Positions 17,501 through 25,357 of a DNA stretch of 64,000 nt are shown here, in pieces. This DNA comes from DAIRDK01 sp035403225 (GTDB lineage Bacteria; Bacteroidota; Bacteroidia; Bacteroidales; FEN-979), in assembly GCA_035403225.1 (NCBI GenBank), contig DAONET010000004.1, positions 1-64,000 on the forward strand, read 5' to 3'. Both the position numbers and the translations under genes were made by a program. The stretch's first letter is position 1. Each line of letters begins with the position of its first letter. Under the pieces are notes generated by a model. The model was not told where the DNA came from, did no database searches, and saw nothing but the letters and a program-made list of their open reading frames with translations.

Positions 17501-17982
17501 GGGTCGCCCGAGTTACTCTGACCGGCTCCGGTGACCGATCCCCCCCAGGAAGCAGCAGCATCCGAAGAATAGAGATAATCAGATCCATACAACTGCATGA
17601 TCGTTGCACCTGTCCAGTCGGTCGAATTATTGGAATTCAACACGACATTCTCATTTTCGGGATTAACAAAGATTGATGTTTCCGACTGGGTGGTCTCTGA
17701 TTCCTCCGTTACAGGTACATCCGGAGAGTCCTGCACAAAAACTCCGTTGGCCCGGATTACAGAACCCGTCGGGATGGCATCCGGAACTACCAGGTAAGGA
17801 TTCCCTTCCACATATCCCAGCGAGATCATGTGTTTCCAGTACGACAGGTTATCCCGGCGGGTATCCACGATCTTTTTCCCTTCCGGGCTCACTTTGGGGA
17901 ACCACCTTGGATTTTGCGCATTGCCTGCTTCACAGCAGAAAAAGATCATCAGAAACAGGAAGTATTTGGAGAGATGCTTCAT
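14560..17982 (-). CDS. T9SS cargo protein with Asp-box (BNR/sialidase-like) propeller
   Basis: A secreted protein of 1140 residues. The signal peptide ends in AGNAQ, predicted to leave Gln at the mature N-terminus. Residues about 130-520 contain Asp-box motifs (S-x-D-x-G-x-T-W: STNQGQTW, SSDHGLTW, SMDGGATW, SYDAGDTW), the mark of sialidase-like beta-propellers. No sialidase catalytic Arg triad or FRIP motif was identified, so enzyme activity is doubtful. A central part with Ig/CARDB-like and jelly-roll-like segments (about 530-870) follows, then two gliding-motility/SprB-like modules. A type A sorting domain (VTPNPSDGHFTLDI ... LAAGMYLLEVE ... ILIRK, 1060-1140) directs export through T9SS and cell-surface attachment. 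It has its own -7 box directly after the terminator of the upstream cargo genes. Confidence 0.85.
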   Translation of the reverse strand: MKHLSKYFLFLMIFFCCEAGNAQNPRWFPKVSPEGKKIVDTRRDNLSYWKHMISLGYVEGNPYLVVPDAIPTGSVIRANGVFVQDSPDVPVTEESETTQSETSIFVNPENENVVLNSNNSTDWTGATIMQLYGSDYLYSSDAAASWGGSVTGAGQSNSGDPTTAIGRNGWWYVGKISNNWGQNVAYSTNQGQTWTDVVSGPAPGGSDILDKNHLWIDNSLTSPYEGFLYNAWTSFISGASNDGEIEIVRSSDHGLTWTSPLVISSEVHAGSHNQGVNIQTGPNGEVYAFWAIYDSWPSDETAIGMAKSIDGGGIFAPAVRVISNIKGIRNSETNKNMRVNSFPVAAVDISNGPYRGTIYVTWANIGVPGINSGTDIDAYLIRSMDGGATWSSPIRINQDPSGLGKNHFFPWITCDPVTGNLAVLFYDDRNTSSEQAEAWVAFSYDAGDTWTEMKVSDVAFTPGPITGLATGYFGDYLGIQSNNMKVYPVWTDNRSGRAMAYVSPIYIGPPPNQPFVTYYSNELSLITGKGRQNMNYGDSLYLNLGMKNIGDQPGTSLSISINTDSPYILITDSIENYGTMAPGEIKTIPQGYSLKVSDTIPDNLQVKINVKTSDEDTTWISHFMLESHAPQLVITGFVIDDLLTGNGNHRLDPGETADIIVTTSNTGDFDCLHTCGHLSSLQETVSVINDSAYYDIIPAGESKTATYSVMVGEEVPPSSGISLLAESRSGLYHTSYQYIGTVGALVEDWETHTFTKFPWQFGGYKNWILTDDTVYEGVWSAESGWIYENQSSELKITYSSAIDDSISFYRQVSSEPEWDFLYFFIDGVKAGQWSGEIPWGRVAFPVVAGTHTFKWSYVKDVYMNVGDDRARIDYITFPPPVFPEMNAGPDDTICAGSTYQLAGQESLADSLIWTTSGDGNFDQDTLLNPVYTPGTNDIIAGSVKLTLRGYALYTETSNSMILTIGNIPQVSISVDPNDTVCHWQSIMLSLDTLEPGTYWWTPGSFTTPSITADTSLTGGIGTTWFKVTKTNQYGCANHDSIAISFKDCTAIEEPGAAFRFAVTPNPSDGHFTLDISTPVPEIVALRLYSNNHALIFSEEGIRVQQGFVRKLDFSKLAAGMYLLEVERSEGTMTGKILIRK

Positions 17983-18000
17983 GGGAAGGGTTCTTTATAA

Positions 18001-18008
18001 CAAAGTTA
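18001..18008 (-). promoter_or_regulatory. -7 box of the Asp-box cargo gene (TAACTTTG)
   Basis: The reverse strand reads TAACTTTG, an exact consensus, 18 bases before the ATG at 17982 and immediately downstream of a strong terminator hairpin for the preceding unit. Confidence 0.65.
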
Positions 18009-18033
18009 CAAAAGAAATGATGTCAAAAGAAAA

Positions 18034-18062
18034 GAGGGCGTCCGAATCATCCGGACACCCTC
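18034..18062 (-). terminator. Rho-independent terminator of the C25/Asp-box operon
   Basis: On the minus strand an 11-bp stem (GAGGGTGTCCG with CGGACGCCCTC, one G-U pair) closes a 7-base loop (GATGATT) and is followed by a T-rich run (TTTTCTTTT). It lies 38 bases after the stop of the 1203-residue cargo gene. Confidence 0.88.
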
Positions 18063-18099
18063 ACCCCAAAATAAAAAGCTATTAAAGTTAAAACATGTC

Positions 18100-21000
18100 T
18101 TACCTCTGTATGACAACCTTATGTACCGATTGGTTGCTTCTGGTTTTAATAATCAGATAATATAATCCTTCAGGTAAGTTGGAAAAGTTCATATTCTGCC
18201 CGTATTTTCCTGAAATGGCAATATTTTTCAGAGAGAAGACTTCACTTCCAAGGAGATTGAGAAGAGATATATTTACCAGGTCTGTTCCTGACGGGGAAGA
18301 AATTTCGATCCGGAATTTTCCGGGATTGGGATTTGGAGAGACATGAACATAACAGGCTGATGGCTCATCTACTCCTTCAGGAATGAAACTCAACACGATG
18401 GTATCGCTCATGGAACAATCATTAAGCGTTACGTCAGTCCAGTATGTATCGCTGACATTGCCTAGAAAACCAACCGTAATGGTTTGGGTAGTGGCCCCGT
18501 TTGACCACAGGTAAGTGGCGCCGGGATTTCCTGCGTCAAGCGTAACCGTTCCCGATTGAGGAAGGATCAGATCGTCTCCGAGGTCAACGACAGGGTTCGT
18601 ATTGATGGTCGTCTGGGCCGGCGTTGAATAAGAGCTTTCGCTGCAGTCGTTCACCGTTTTGACAGAGATCTCGGCCAATCCGGTGAAAGAAGGACTCCAG
18701 GTCACAGTACCGGTGGTATCAGCTCCGGCAATAGTTCCTGCTCCGGCTGGCTGAATTCGCCAGGAATAATAGTTGGTGTTGGCAGTCGGGGGAATGGTAT
18801 AGGCTGAAGAAATCACTCCCTGACAGAGTTGGGTGGGACCCGCAGGGGTTCCGGGGGCTCCGGGGAAAGGCCGGAGATGAATGGTCAGACCGGGAGAAAA
18901 GGAGCTGACTCCGCACAACCCGCTCGCCTGTACCGAAAGGGTAGCGTATCCGGTGTAGGTATCACTCCAGTTAATCATAACGGAGTTATCCGATGGGGTC
19001 ATGACACCGGCAGAATCGGGAACAAGGTTCCAGGTATAGCTCGATGCACCGCTGACAGCAACGGTGGTGTATGTTTTGTTAGAACTGTTCATGCACAGCA
19101 ACGTGTCGCCTGAGGGTTGTTCCGGAGATGCGGGAACCGGGTTGACCGTGATATAGTTGTTTTTAGTTACGGAGACGTTGGTCAGATTATAAGAAGTAGT
19201 CAGGGAAACGTTGTAGGTGCCGGGAGTGTTATAGACAATATTTTGAGGATGCTGAACGGATGACGAGGATGGGGTGCCACCGGGGAAAGTCCATGCCCAG
19301 GCAGTGGGCGCCCCTGTTGAAAGATCGGTGAAATCGACGTTCTGCCCGGCGCAGATGGTGGTGGAATCAGCGGTGAAATCTGCGGAATATGGAGTGTAAA
19401 GATCCGATGACCATAACCCGCGGCCATAGGTGGCAGCCCTGATCACATCCTGGCTGGTGGAATCATTGTCGTAGTAAATTTCCAATTCCGAAATGATCGC
19501 ATTGAGCGGGAGACCGGTATTATAAAGGATCCATCCGCCGGTGGTCTGATCCTGGTAATATACGCCTGCGTCGCTTCCAACGTAGAGCGCTTCAGGGTTT
19601 CCGTTTTTATAATACACGATCGCGTTTTTGGATACGGCAGGGAGAGTCCCGGTGATATTTGTCCAAGTCTGTCCTTTGTTAATGGATTTGTACACGCCAT
19701 TTCCCATAACGATGTAAACGATATTCTGATCAGTCGGATGGGCTGCAATATCAGCCGGTTTTCCTGATGTGGGGAGAAGAGAGGTGAGATCGGTCCAGGT
19801 GACAGTGCTCCCCAGGGCATTGTCGGTACGGAAGAATTTATTGTCGTACCTGGAAGCATACAGGATCTGCGTGTTGGCCGGTGATTGTTCCAGGTCGAGC
19901 AGATTCTGGCTGTTGCTGTTCCCGAGGTTGTCCGAGATCTTGGTCCAGGTGGGACTTGATGCTTTGACATCCAAACATCGCCAGATGTTATTATACCCGG
20001 CAAACATCACTTTGGGATCAGATTTACTTAGGATGAACGGAGTTACCCACGCCCCGCTTTCGGTAATGCCTCCCACTCCGCTGCCGCCGATCTGGGTCTC
20101 ACTGCCGTTATTGATCGTACGGAAGATATCGCCGTAATAGAGGGTATGGTACATGTAAGAGGAGTTCTGGAAATCGATGGCGCATTCCATCCCATCGCCT
20201 CCGCCGGTGGCTTCCCATCCGGTGGGATAAAGGGTGTAAGTGCCATTATCCTGATGCCCGTTGATGACTTGTTGTTTTACCGTCTGACTTTGCCCCAGCT
20301 TGTAAATCTGCCCGATGGTCAATCCGACGGTGATGTCATTCCAGGCAGTCCCTCCGTTAGAGGTCCAGTAAATACCGCCATCGTTACAGGAGTAAAGTTT
20401 CCCGCTCAGGGGAGAATAGGTAAGGTAATGGATATCAGCATGGACGGCTGGGACACTGCATCCGCCGTACCAATGTGCATTGATGGCCCAGGTGGCGCCA
20501 CCGTTTGATGATTTAAAAATATTAATCCCGCCTACATAAACAACCTCTGCATTGGTGGGATCGACAGCGATAGAAAGGTCATACCATCCTTGTCCGCCAC
20601 TTCCTGTCCCGGTGCATGACCAGTCAAGGATGTTAGGAGAAGTGGAACGGGCGGTGAAATTCAGCCCAGCATCCGTGGAACGGTATAATCCTTGATAACC
20701 GCTGCTGCTGTTAGACTGAAGAAAGTAAACGTAGTTTGGATTGGCAGGGGTTACGGCAATCGTACCACGCTGCCCTGAAGTCAACCCCGACGTGATCTGG
20801 GTAAAGGTAGTTCCATTGTCGGATGATCTCCAGAAATTAGCGTTATAAGCGGCATAAACGATGGTGTGATCGCCCGGTTTGAAACAGATATCCTTGAAGT
20901 TGCCCGATTTGGACAGGCTCCAGGAAGACCCTCCGTCGACAGAGCGGTAAACTCCGCCACTGGTGGCAGCCAGGTAAATCTGGGCATTGGTCGGATCCTG

Positions 21001-21711
21001 GATGATCTTTCCCACCGTTTGATTACCCATTCCCGTGTTGGACGCCGTCCAGGTCGAACCGCCATTCAGGCTCTTGAATACACCAAGGCCGGGGGCATCC
21101 CCTGCATCCCGGTCACCGGTCCCGATCAGAATCTTCGATGCGTTGGAAAAATCAACCACGATGGCGGAGACTCCGAGAGTGGCCAGCGAATCGGTAGTAG
21201 TGGTCCAGGTTACTCCATGATCATTGCTTCTCCAGAATCCCCCGGAAGGGGCTCCGATATATAACTTATTCTGATCAGTCGGATGAAAGGCCACGACATT
21301 GATCCTGCCGATCCCTTCATAACCGGCTGGTCCGGGGTAAGGAATCACGGAGGGCCCGAGAGAAACCCAGTTGCCATTGTTAGAACGGTTCCCTTTATAG
21401 TTTTTCAGGGCCTTCGACACCGCGTCGGGCGCCGGACGGGACCCGTCCGGCGCAACGCGAAACTGTGTCCAATATTCCCATCTTTTAAAAACCTTCCAGC
21501 CGCAGCCTTTGGTGATGGGACGGTTTTGCCAGTATAGGTTAAAGGCCCGTTGAGTCTGGTAAAAATTAGCAGCAGGATCCTGCATCATCCTGATCCAATA
21601 GGGATAACTGGCCGTATCCCCGGTGGAAACGGTTGATTGATCAGATTGCTGCGATATCCCTGCTTGTAAAACAAACAGGATTAATCCCAGGGTCAATAAG
21701 GTCTTTCTCAT
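18100..21711 (-). CDS. T9SS cargo protein with Asp-box (VPS10/Ycf48-like) propeller and PKD stalk
   Basis: A 1203-residue secreted protein; the signal peptide ends at AGIS|QQ. Residues about 120-790 carry many Asp-boxes (SNDHGVTW, SLNGGSTW, SVDGGSSW, SSDNGTTF, SSNGGATW, SINKGQTW), typical of VPS10/sortilin- or Ycf48-like multi-blade propellers. A PKD domain (FTADSTTICAGQNVDFTDLS onward, about 795-875) and further Ig-like repeats follow to about 1110. A T9SS type A sorting domain (SPNPNPGKFRIEI ... LPEGLYYLIIK ... KVVIQR) ends the protein. From the PKD domain onward it is clearly related to the C25 protease encoded just upstream, though the N-terminal halves are unrelated. The start is 14 bases from that gene's stop, so both are probably in one operon. 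Confidence 0.86.
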   Translation of the reverse strand: MRKTLLTLGLILFVLQAGISQQSDQSTVSTGDTASYPYWIRMMQDPAANFYQTQRAFNLYWQNRPITKGCGWKVFKRWEYWTQFRVAPDGSRPAPDAVSKALKNYKGNRSNNGNWVSLGPSVIPYPGPAGYEGIGRINVVAFHPTDQNKLYIGAPSGGFWRSNDHGVTWTTTTDSLATLGVSAIVVDFSNASKILIGTGDRDAGDAPGLGVFKSLNGGSTWTASNTGMGNQTVGKIIQDPTNAQIYLAATSGGVYRSVDGGSSWSLSKSGNFKDICFKPGDHTIVYAAYNANFWRSSDNGTTFTQITSGLTSGQRGTIAVTPANPNYVYFLQSNSSSGYQGLYRSTDAGLNFTARSTSPNILDWSCTGTGSGGQGWYDLSIAVDPTNAEVVYVGGINIFKSSNGGATWAINAHWYGGCSVPAVHADIHYLTYSPLSGKLYSCNDGGIYWTSNGGTAWNDITVGLTIGQIYKLGQSQTVKQQVINGHQDNGTYTLYPTGWEATGGGDGMECAIDFQNSSYMYHTLYYGDIFRTINNGSETQIGGSGVGGITESGAWVTPFILSKSDPKVMFAGYNNIWRCLDVKASSPTWTKISDNLGNSNSQNLLDLEQSPANTQILYASRYDNKFFRTDNALGSTVTWTDLTSLLPTSGKPADIAAHPTDQNIVYIVMGNGVYKSINKGQTWTNITGTLPAVSKNAIVYYKNGNPEALYVGSDAGVYYQDQTTGGWILYNTGLPLNAIISELEIYYDNDSTSQDVIRAATYGRGLWSSDLYTPYSADFTADSTTICAGQNVDFTDLSTGAPTAWAWTFPGGTPSSSSVQHPQNIVYNTPGTYNVSLTTSYNLTNVSVTKNNYITVNPVPASPEQPSGDTLLCMNSSNKTYTTVAVSGASSYTWNLVPDSAGVMTPSDNSVMINWSDTYTGYATLSVQASGLCGVSSFSPGLTIHLRPFPGAPGTPAGPTQLCQGVISSAYTIPPTANTNYYSWRIQPAGAGTIAGADTTGTVTWSPSFTGLAEISVKTVNDCSESSYSTPAQTTINTNPVVDLGDDLILPQSGTVTLDAGNPGATYLWSNGATTQTITVGFLGNVSDTYWTDVTLNDCSMSDTIVLSFIPEGVDEPSACYVHVSPNPNPGKFRIEISSPSGTDLVNISLLNLLGSEVFSLKNIAISGKYGQNMNFSNLPEGLYYLIIKTRSNQSVHKVVIQR

Positions 21712-21725
21712 ATACAGATGATCTT

Positions 21726-24700
21726 TTATTTCTGAATAACCAATTTTCTGGTGACTTTGTCTGTCGGAGTGCTGATCAGGAGGTAATAAACTCCATCACG
21801 CAATACCGAAAGGTCAATGACAGCGCTGTACTTACCCTGCAACGAGATGTCCGGTAACTGGTAAACAAATTCGCCAAGTACATTCATAATGCGGAGATCA
21901 AAGCGGTGATCAACAGAAGAGGCCACATCGAGTTTGAACTTGCCATTACTGGGGTTCGGAGTGACAATCACATTGAGTTTACCGTTGTATTCGGGAATGC
22001 CCGTCGGATCATAGTAGTTCACGGTAATGGTATCGCTGCCAACACAGCCATTGGAGGTGACATCAACAAAATAGGTGTCGGCTTCATTTCCCTGATATCC
22101 GACTGTAATGGTCTGGGTTGTTGCGCTATTCGACCACAGATAGGATGCTCCGGGATTACCGGCATCCAATGTGGTGGTCTGCAATTGGGGGATCGTGAGA
22201 TCCTCACCGAGTTCTACCACCGGGTATTCGTTCACGGTGATCTCCAGCGGTTCGGAGTACAGACTTTCACTGCAATTGTTGCCTGCTTTCACTTTCAAAG
22301 TGGCCGTTTCCATGAAGGATGCATCCCAGGTCACCGTACAAGCCGTGTCGAGCCAGGTTATTGTTCCGGCGGTTGATGGTTGAAGCGACCAGGTATAATT
22401 GAGGGCATTTTCAACAGGACTCGTGGAATAATCCGAGGTGGTCTGCATGCCGAAGCACAGAGATGCCGGACCTGAAGGCTGATTCGGAACTACGGGGAAG
22501 GGCTGGATGTGGATCGTCAGTTCGGGAGAATACCCACTGATTCCACAACCATTGGCAGCCTGAACCTTCAGATATGCGTATCCAACGTACGTATCACTCC
22601 AGTTAACCACACAGGTGTTGGAGTCGGAAGGAGTAACCACACCTGCCGTATCGGGTGTCAATACCCAGTTGTAGGTTACAGCCTGGGGAACGGGTACTAC
22701 CGTGTACAAGGTGTTTGTGCTGTTCATGCATAATTCAGCATTTCCTTCCGGAGCCGATGGAGTAGAGGTAGGACCACTGACGGTAATATAAGCGGTCTTG
22801 GTAATGGTATTGGGGCAAACGGAATTGGTAGCTGTCAGGGTGACACTGTAACTGCCGGCATTGGTGTAAACGATATTCTGTGGATGCTGATCCGTTGAAG
22901 AAGCAGGGGTTCCACCGGGGAATGACCAAAGCCAGCTCGTCGGGTTGCCTGTGGTTAAATCAGTGAAGTCTACATTATTTCCGTTGCAAATAGCCGTTGA
23001 ATCAGCTATGAAATCGGGGGCGGGACCACCGTTGGGAATAACAGGAACATTGGCATTGTATCTGAAGTAGTTCTGTAAAGTGATGGTCACATGCATGGTT
23101 TGTCCGACAACCAGCGTGTTGGGAATGGTAATGGTGACGGGGCTTCCTGTACCTGTAGCGGTGCCCAGAATCTGGTCATTCAGCGTAAGAGCAATGAACG
23201 ATCCGGTGTTGGCGGTAACCTGAAAAGAGGTGGTGCCTGCCTGGATGTTCGGGTTATGGGATACAGTGAGTGTTTGAGGAACTTCAGAATACACTACCGA
23301 AAAAGCATCTCCATGGTGGTGGAATAAATGATAGGTTACCATTTTGTTGCTGGTGTTATAAGGCCAGCTTGATTGTTGCAGAAAATACTTTCCGGCTACA
23401 TTCCCAAAGCATGGCAGGAACCCGCGTGAAGCCGGATTTGTTCCATAGGTGGGCATAAAATTGGGCCAGAAGTTATCCATCATGCCCCACAGGTAGGTGT
23501 CATTCACGAAAGAATATGATACTTCGGAAGCGGCGATCAGGCCCAGCGCACCGGCATTCTGCCCGTTGTATGTGTAACGGTGGAACTTCTCTGCGAAACA
23601 TTCACTGCCATAGTTGTATTTTCCGGTCAGGCAGTTGATAGAGAAGATAAACGAAAGCTGGTTCACGTTGGTCAGCCCGTTGATGTTTGAGTTGCCGTAG
23701 GCAGGTTCTCCCCAACCCGTTTCACCGCCATGGTCGCGATGCATCAGGCAGAAAGCACCTGCATTGATAGCAGCATTGATCTGGGTTCCATTTCCACCGG
23801 TCCAGCAGCAAGGCATCTCGGCAGGAGTAGCCGGAATATAATTCTGTCCAGCCGGACCGAAATAGTTGATAACCGTGCTGGTATTGGTAGCCGTTGACCA
23901 AACGCTGCCCGGTGTACCGCTGTATACTTCATTGATACGAACAGGTGTTTTCAACTGAACATTCTTCCAGAACCCTCCGGTAACTTCCGAACAGATCTGG
24001 AACCAACGCTCCGTTTGCCAACCTAAAGCGGTGATAGGATGAGAATAGAAATAGGCAGATGTCGGAGGATTCCGCTCATAATTGAGGAATTTGGTGACCA
24101 TCACTTGTAATTGTGAAGCATCGTTAGCCGTAATGCGGGCCATGCAGATATCCGGCAAACTGTCACCGGTGACATCGCCAAACATGTTGTCGGAAACACA
24201 GTATGAATCCCAGATCGGAGAAATGACCGAACAGGTGGCATCGGCGCCGTAATCACCTAATAGGAGGATAGCTGAAGGAGCAGGATTCCAGGTATGATAG
24301 GCATTATCGATATAAGATTCGATAGCGGTGGTGGTGTTACCGCCGACTTCGGTTAAGGTCTTCACAACCGTTGAAATACCCTGCTGGATACGGAACCTCC
24401 GTATGGAATCAGCCCATTGAACAAAGGGAGCTCCGGTGGGAGTGATGATCAGGTATTCATATCCGGGGACATCCGTTACTTCCTGTGCCCTGGCGTCATA
24501 ATCTATCTTGGGGAGAACAGAAGCGTTGAACAGCGCATCTTCCAGAATCGGATCCCAGAACCGGCTACGGAGACGATCTTCTCCAAAATGACCGTTTCCT
24601 CCCTGGAAACTGATCTCAATTTTCAGGTCTCGATATATTTTAAGTTCTTTCGTGACAGGATTATATTGAAAAGGAGTGATCCCGAGCATTACTACGTCCA

Positions 24701-25190
24701 CACCGCGAATCTGGGTGGGAGCGGAAAGAGTGACCGGTTGCGCAGGATAAAATGCATTGGTGGAATAAACCTGCATATTTTTATGATACTCCATTTCACC
24801 GGCCTCATCTTCTTTGGGAATCCTGGGCGCCGGAATGATATCTATGTTTTGCATGGTCTCTACCCGAGAGGAGAGAATATGCAAGGTAGCAGTGGCTCCC
24901 TGCGGAATCGCTATATACCTTCCGTTACCGGGCAGATTGGGACAGCCTTCATCATTAAAAAGAAAGCTACCAGGCAATCCGATATTTTTCATTACCTGAC
25001 CATCCACCGGTATATCTTCCAGGTTCAGATCATGGATGGAGAAATTAATACTGGCTGATTTGTCGGTGGATGCCTGGAGTGTGAATCCGGCATTCGACCA
25101 AGGGTCGGAATACGTGACTTTCTGTGCTGACAATCCTTGCATCAGCAGCAAAAAAATCATGGTTAACAAGGTGTAAAAAACATTCTTCAT
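21726..25190 (-). CDS. Gingipain-family (C25) cysteine protease, T9SS cargo, copy 1
   Basis: A 1154-residue secreted peptidase. The signal peptide ends in GLSAQ. A propeptide-like region of about 200 residues is followed by a caspase-like C25 domain, with the catalytic His in CLMHRDHGGETGWGEP (about 484-487) and the Cys in FIFSINCLTG (about 519). A beta-sandwich (about 630-720), a PKD domain (FIADSTAICNGNNVDFTDLT), Ig-like repeats, and a type A sorting domain (VTPNPSNGKFKLDV ... LRDGVYYLLIS ... KLVIQK) follow. The expected location is the cell surface or extracellular space after T9SS export. It is a tandem paralogue of the next protease upstream. A near-consensus -7 box (TATCTTTA) lies 55 bases upstream of the ATG. 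Confidence 0.92.
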   Translation of the reverse strand: MKNVFYTLLTMIFLLLMQGLSAQKVTYSDPWSNAGFTLQASTDKSASINFSIHDLNLEDIPVDGQVMKNIGLPGSFLFNDEGCPNLPGNGRYIAIPQGATATLHILSSRVETMQNIDIIPAPRIPKEDEAGEMEYHKNMQVYSTNAFYPAQPVTLSAPTQIRGVDVVMLGITPFQYNPVTKELKIYRDLKIEISFQGGNGHFGEDRLRSRFWDPILEDALFNASVLPKIDYDARAQEVTDVPGYEYLIITPTGAPFVQWADSIRRFRIQQGISTVVKTLTEVGGNTTTAIESYIDNAYHTWNPAPSAILLLGDYGADATCSVISPIWDSYCVSDNMFGDVTGDSLPDICMARITANDASQLQVMVTKFLNYERNPPTSAYFYSHPITALGWQTERWFQICSEVTGGFWKNVQLKTPVRINEVYSGTPGSVWSTATNTSTVINYFGPAGQNYIPATPAEMPCCWTGGNGTQINAAINAGAFCLMHRDHGGETGWGEPAYGNSNINGLTNVNQLSFIFSINCLTGKYNYGSECFAEKFHRYTYNGQNAGALGLIAASEVSYSFVNDTYLWGMMDNFWPNFMPTYGTNPASRGFLPCFGNVAGKYFLQQSSWPYNTSNKMVTYHLFHHHGDAFSVVYSEVPQTLTVSHNPNIQAGTTSFQVTANTGSFIALTLNDQILGTATGTGSPVTITIPNTLVVGQTMHVTITLQNYFRYNANVPVIPNGGPAPDFIADSTAICNGNNVDFTDLTTGNPTSWLWSFPGGTPASSTDQHPQNIVYTNAGSYSVTLTATNSVCPNTITKTAYITVSGPTSTPSAPEGNAELCMNSTNTLYTVVPVPQAVTYNWVLTPDTAGVVTPSDSNTCVVNWSDTYVGYAYLKVQAANGCGISGYSPELTIHIQPFPVVPNQPSGPASLCFGMQTTSDYSTSPVENALNYTWSLQPSTAGTITWLDTACTVTWDASFMETATLKVKAGNNCSESLYSEPLEITVNEYPVVELGEDLTIPQLQTTTLDAGNPGASYLWSNSATTQTITVGYQGNEADTYFVDVTSNGCVGSDTITVNYYDPTGIPEYNGKLNVIVTPNPSNGKFKLDVASSVDHRFDLRIMNVLGEFVYQLPDISLQGKYSAVIDLSVLRDGVYYLLISTPTDKVTRKLVIQK

Positions 25191-25244
25191 GTTTGTCGGG
25201 ATTGATTAATACAATAAATAATAATGACTTGGATGAATTTGGGA

Positions 25245-25252
25245 TAAAGATA
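25245..25252 (-). promoter_or_regulatory. Candidate -7 box (TATCTTTA) of the C25 copy 1 operon
   Basis: The reverse strand reads TATCTTTA, one mismatch from TAnnTTTG, located between the upstream terminator and the ATG at 25190. Confidence 0.4.
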
Positions 25253-25296
25253 GAGAATTATAATCAAAAAACCAGATGTTATGTATAAAACCTATC

Positions 25297-25329
25297 AAAA
25301 AAGGCTGACCAAACCGGCCAGCCTTTTTT
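25297..25329 (-). terminator. Rho-independent terminator after C25 copy 2
   Basis: On the minus strand the sequence AAAAAAGGCTGGCC pairs with GGTCAGCCTTTTTT (one G-U pair) around a 5-base GGTTT loop, so the stem is flanked by A6 and T6 and may also act in the opposite direction. It is 29 bases beyond the stop of the 1170-residue protease. Confidence 0.88.
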
Positions 25330-25357
25330 ATATCGTCTTTATTATTAGAGCGATAGA

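Noticed and set aside
14560..17982. A true sialidase
   Set aside because: Asp-boxes alone do not make a sialidase; I could not find the FRIP motif or an arginine triad, so only a propeller is called.
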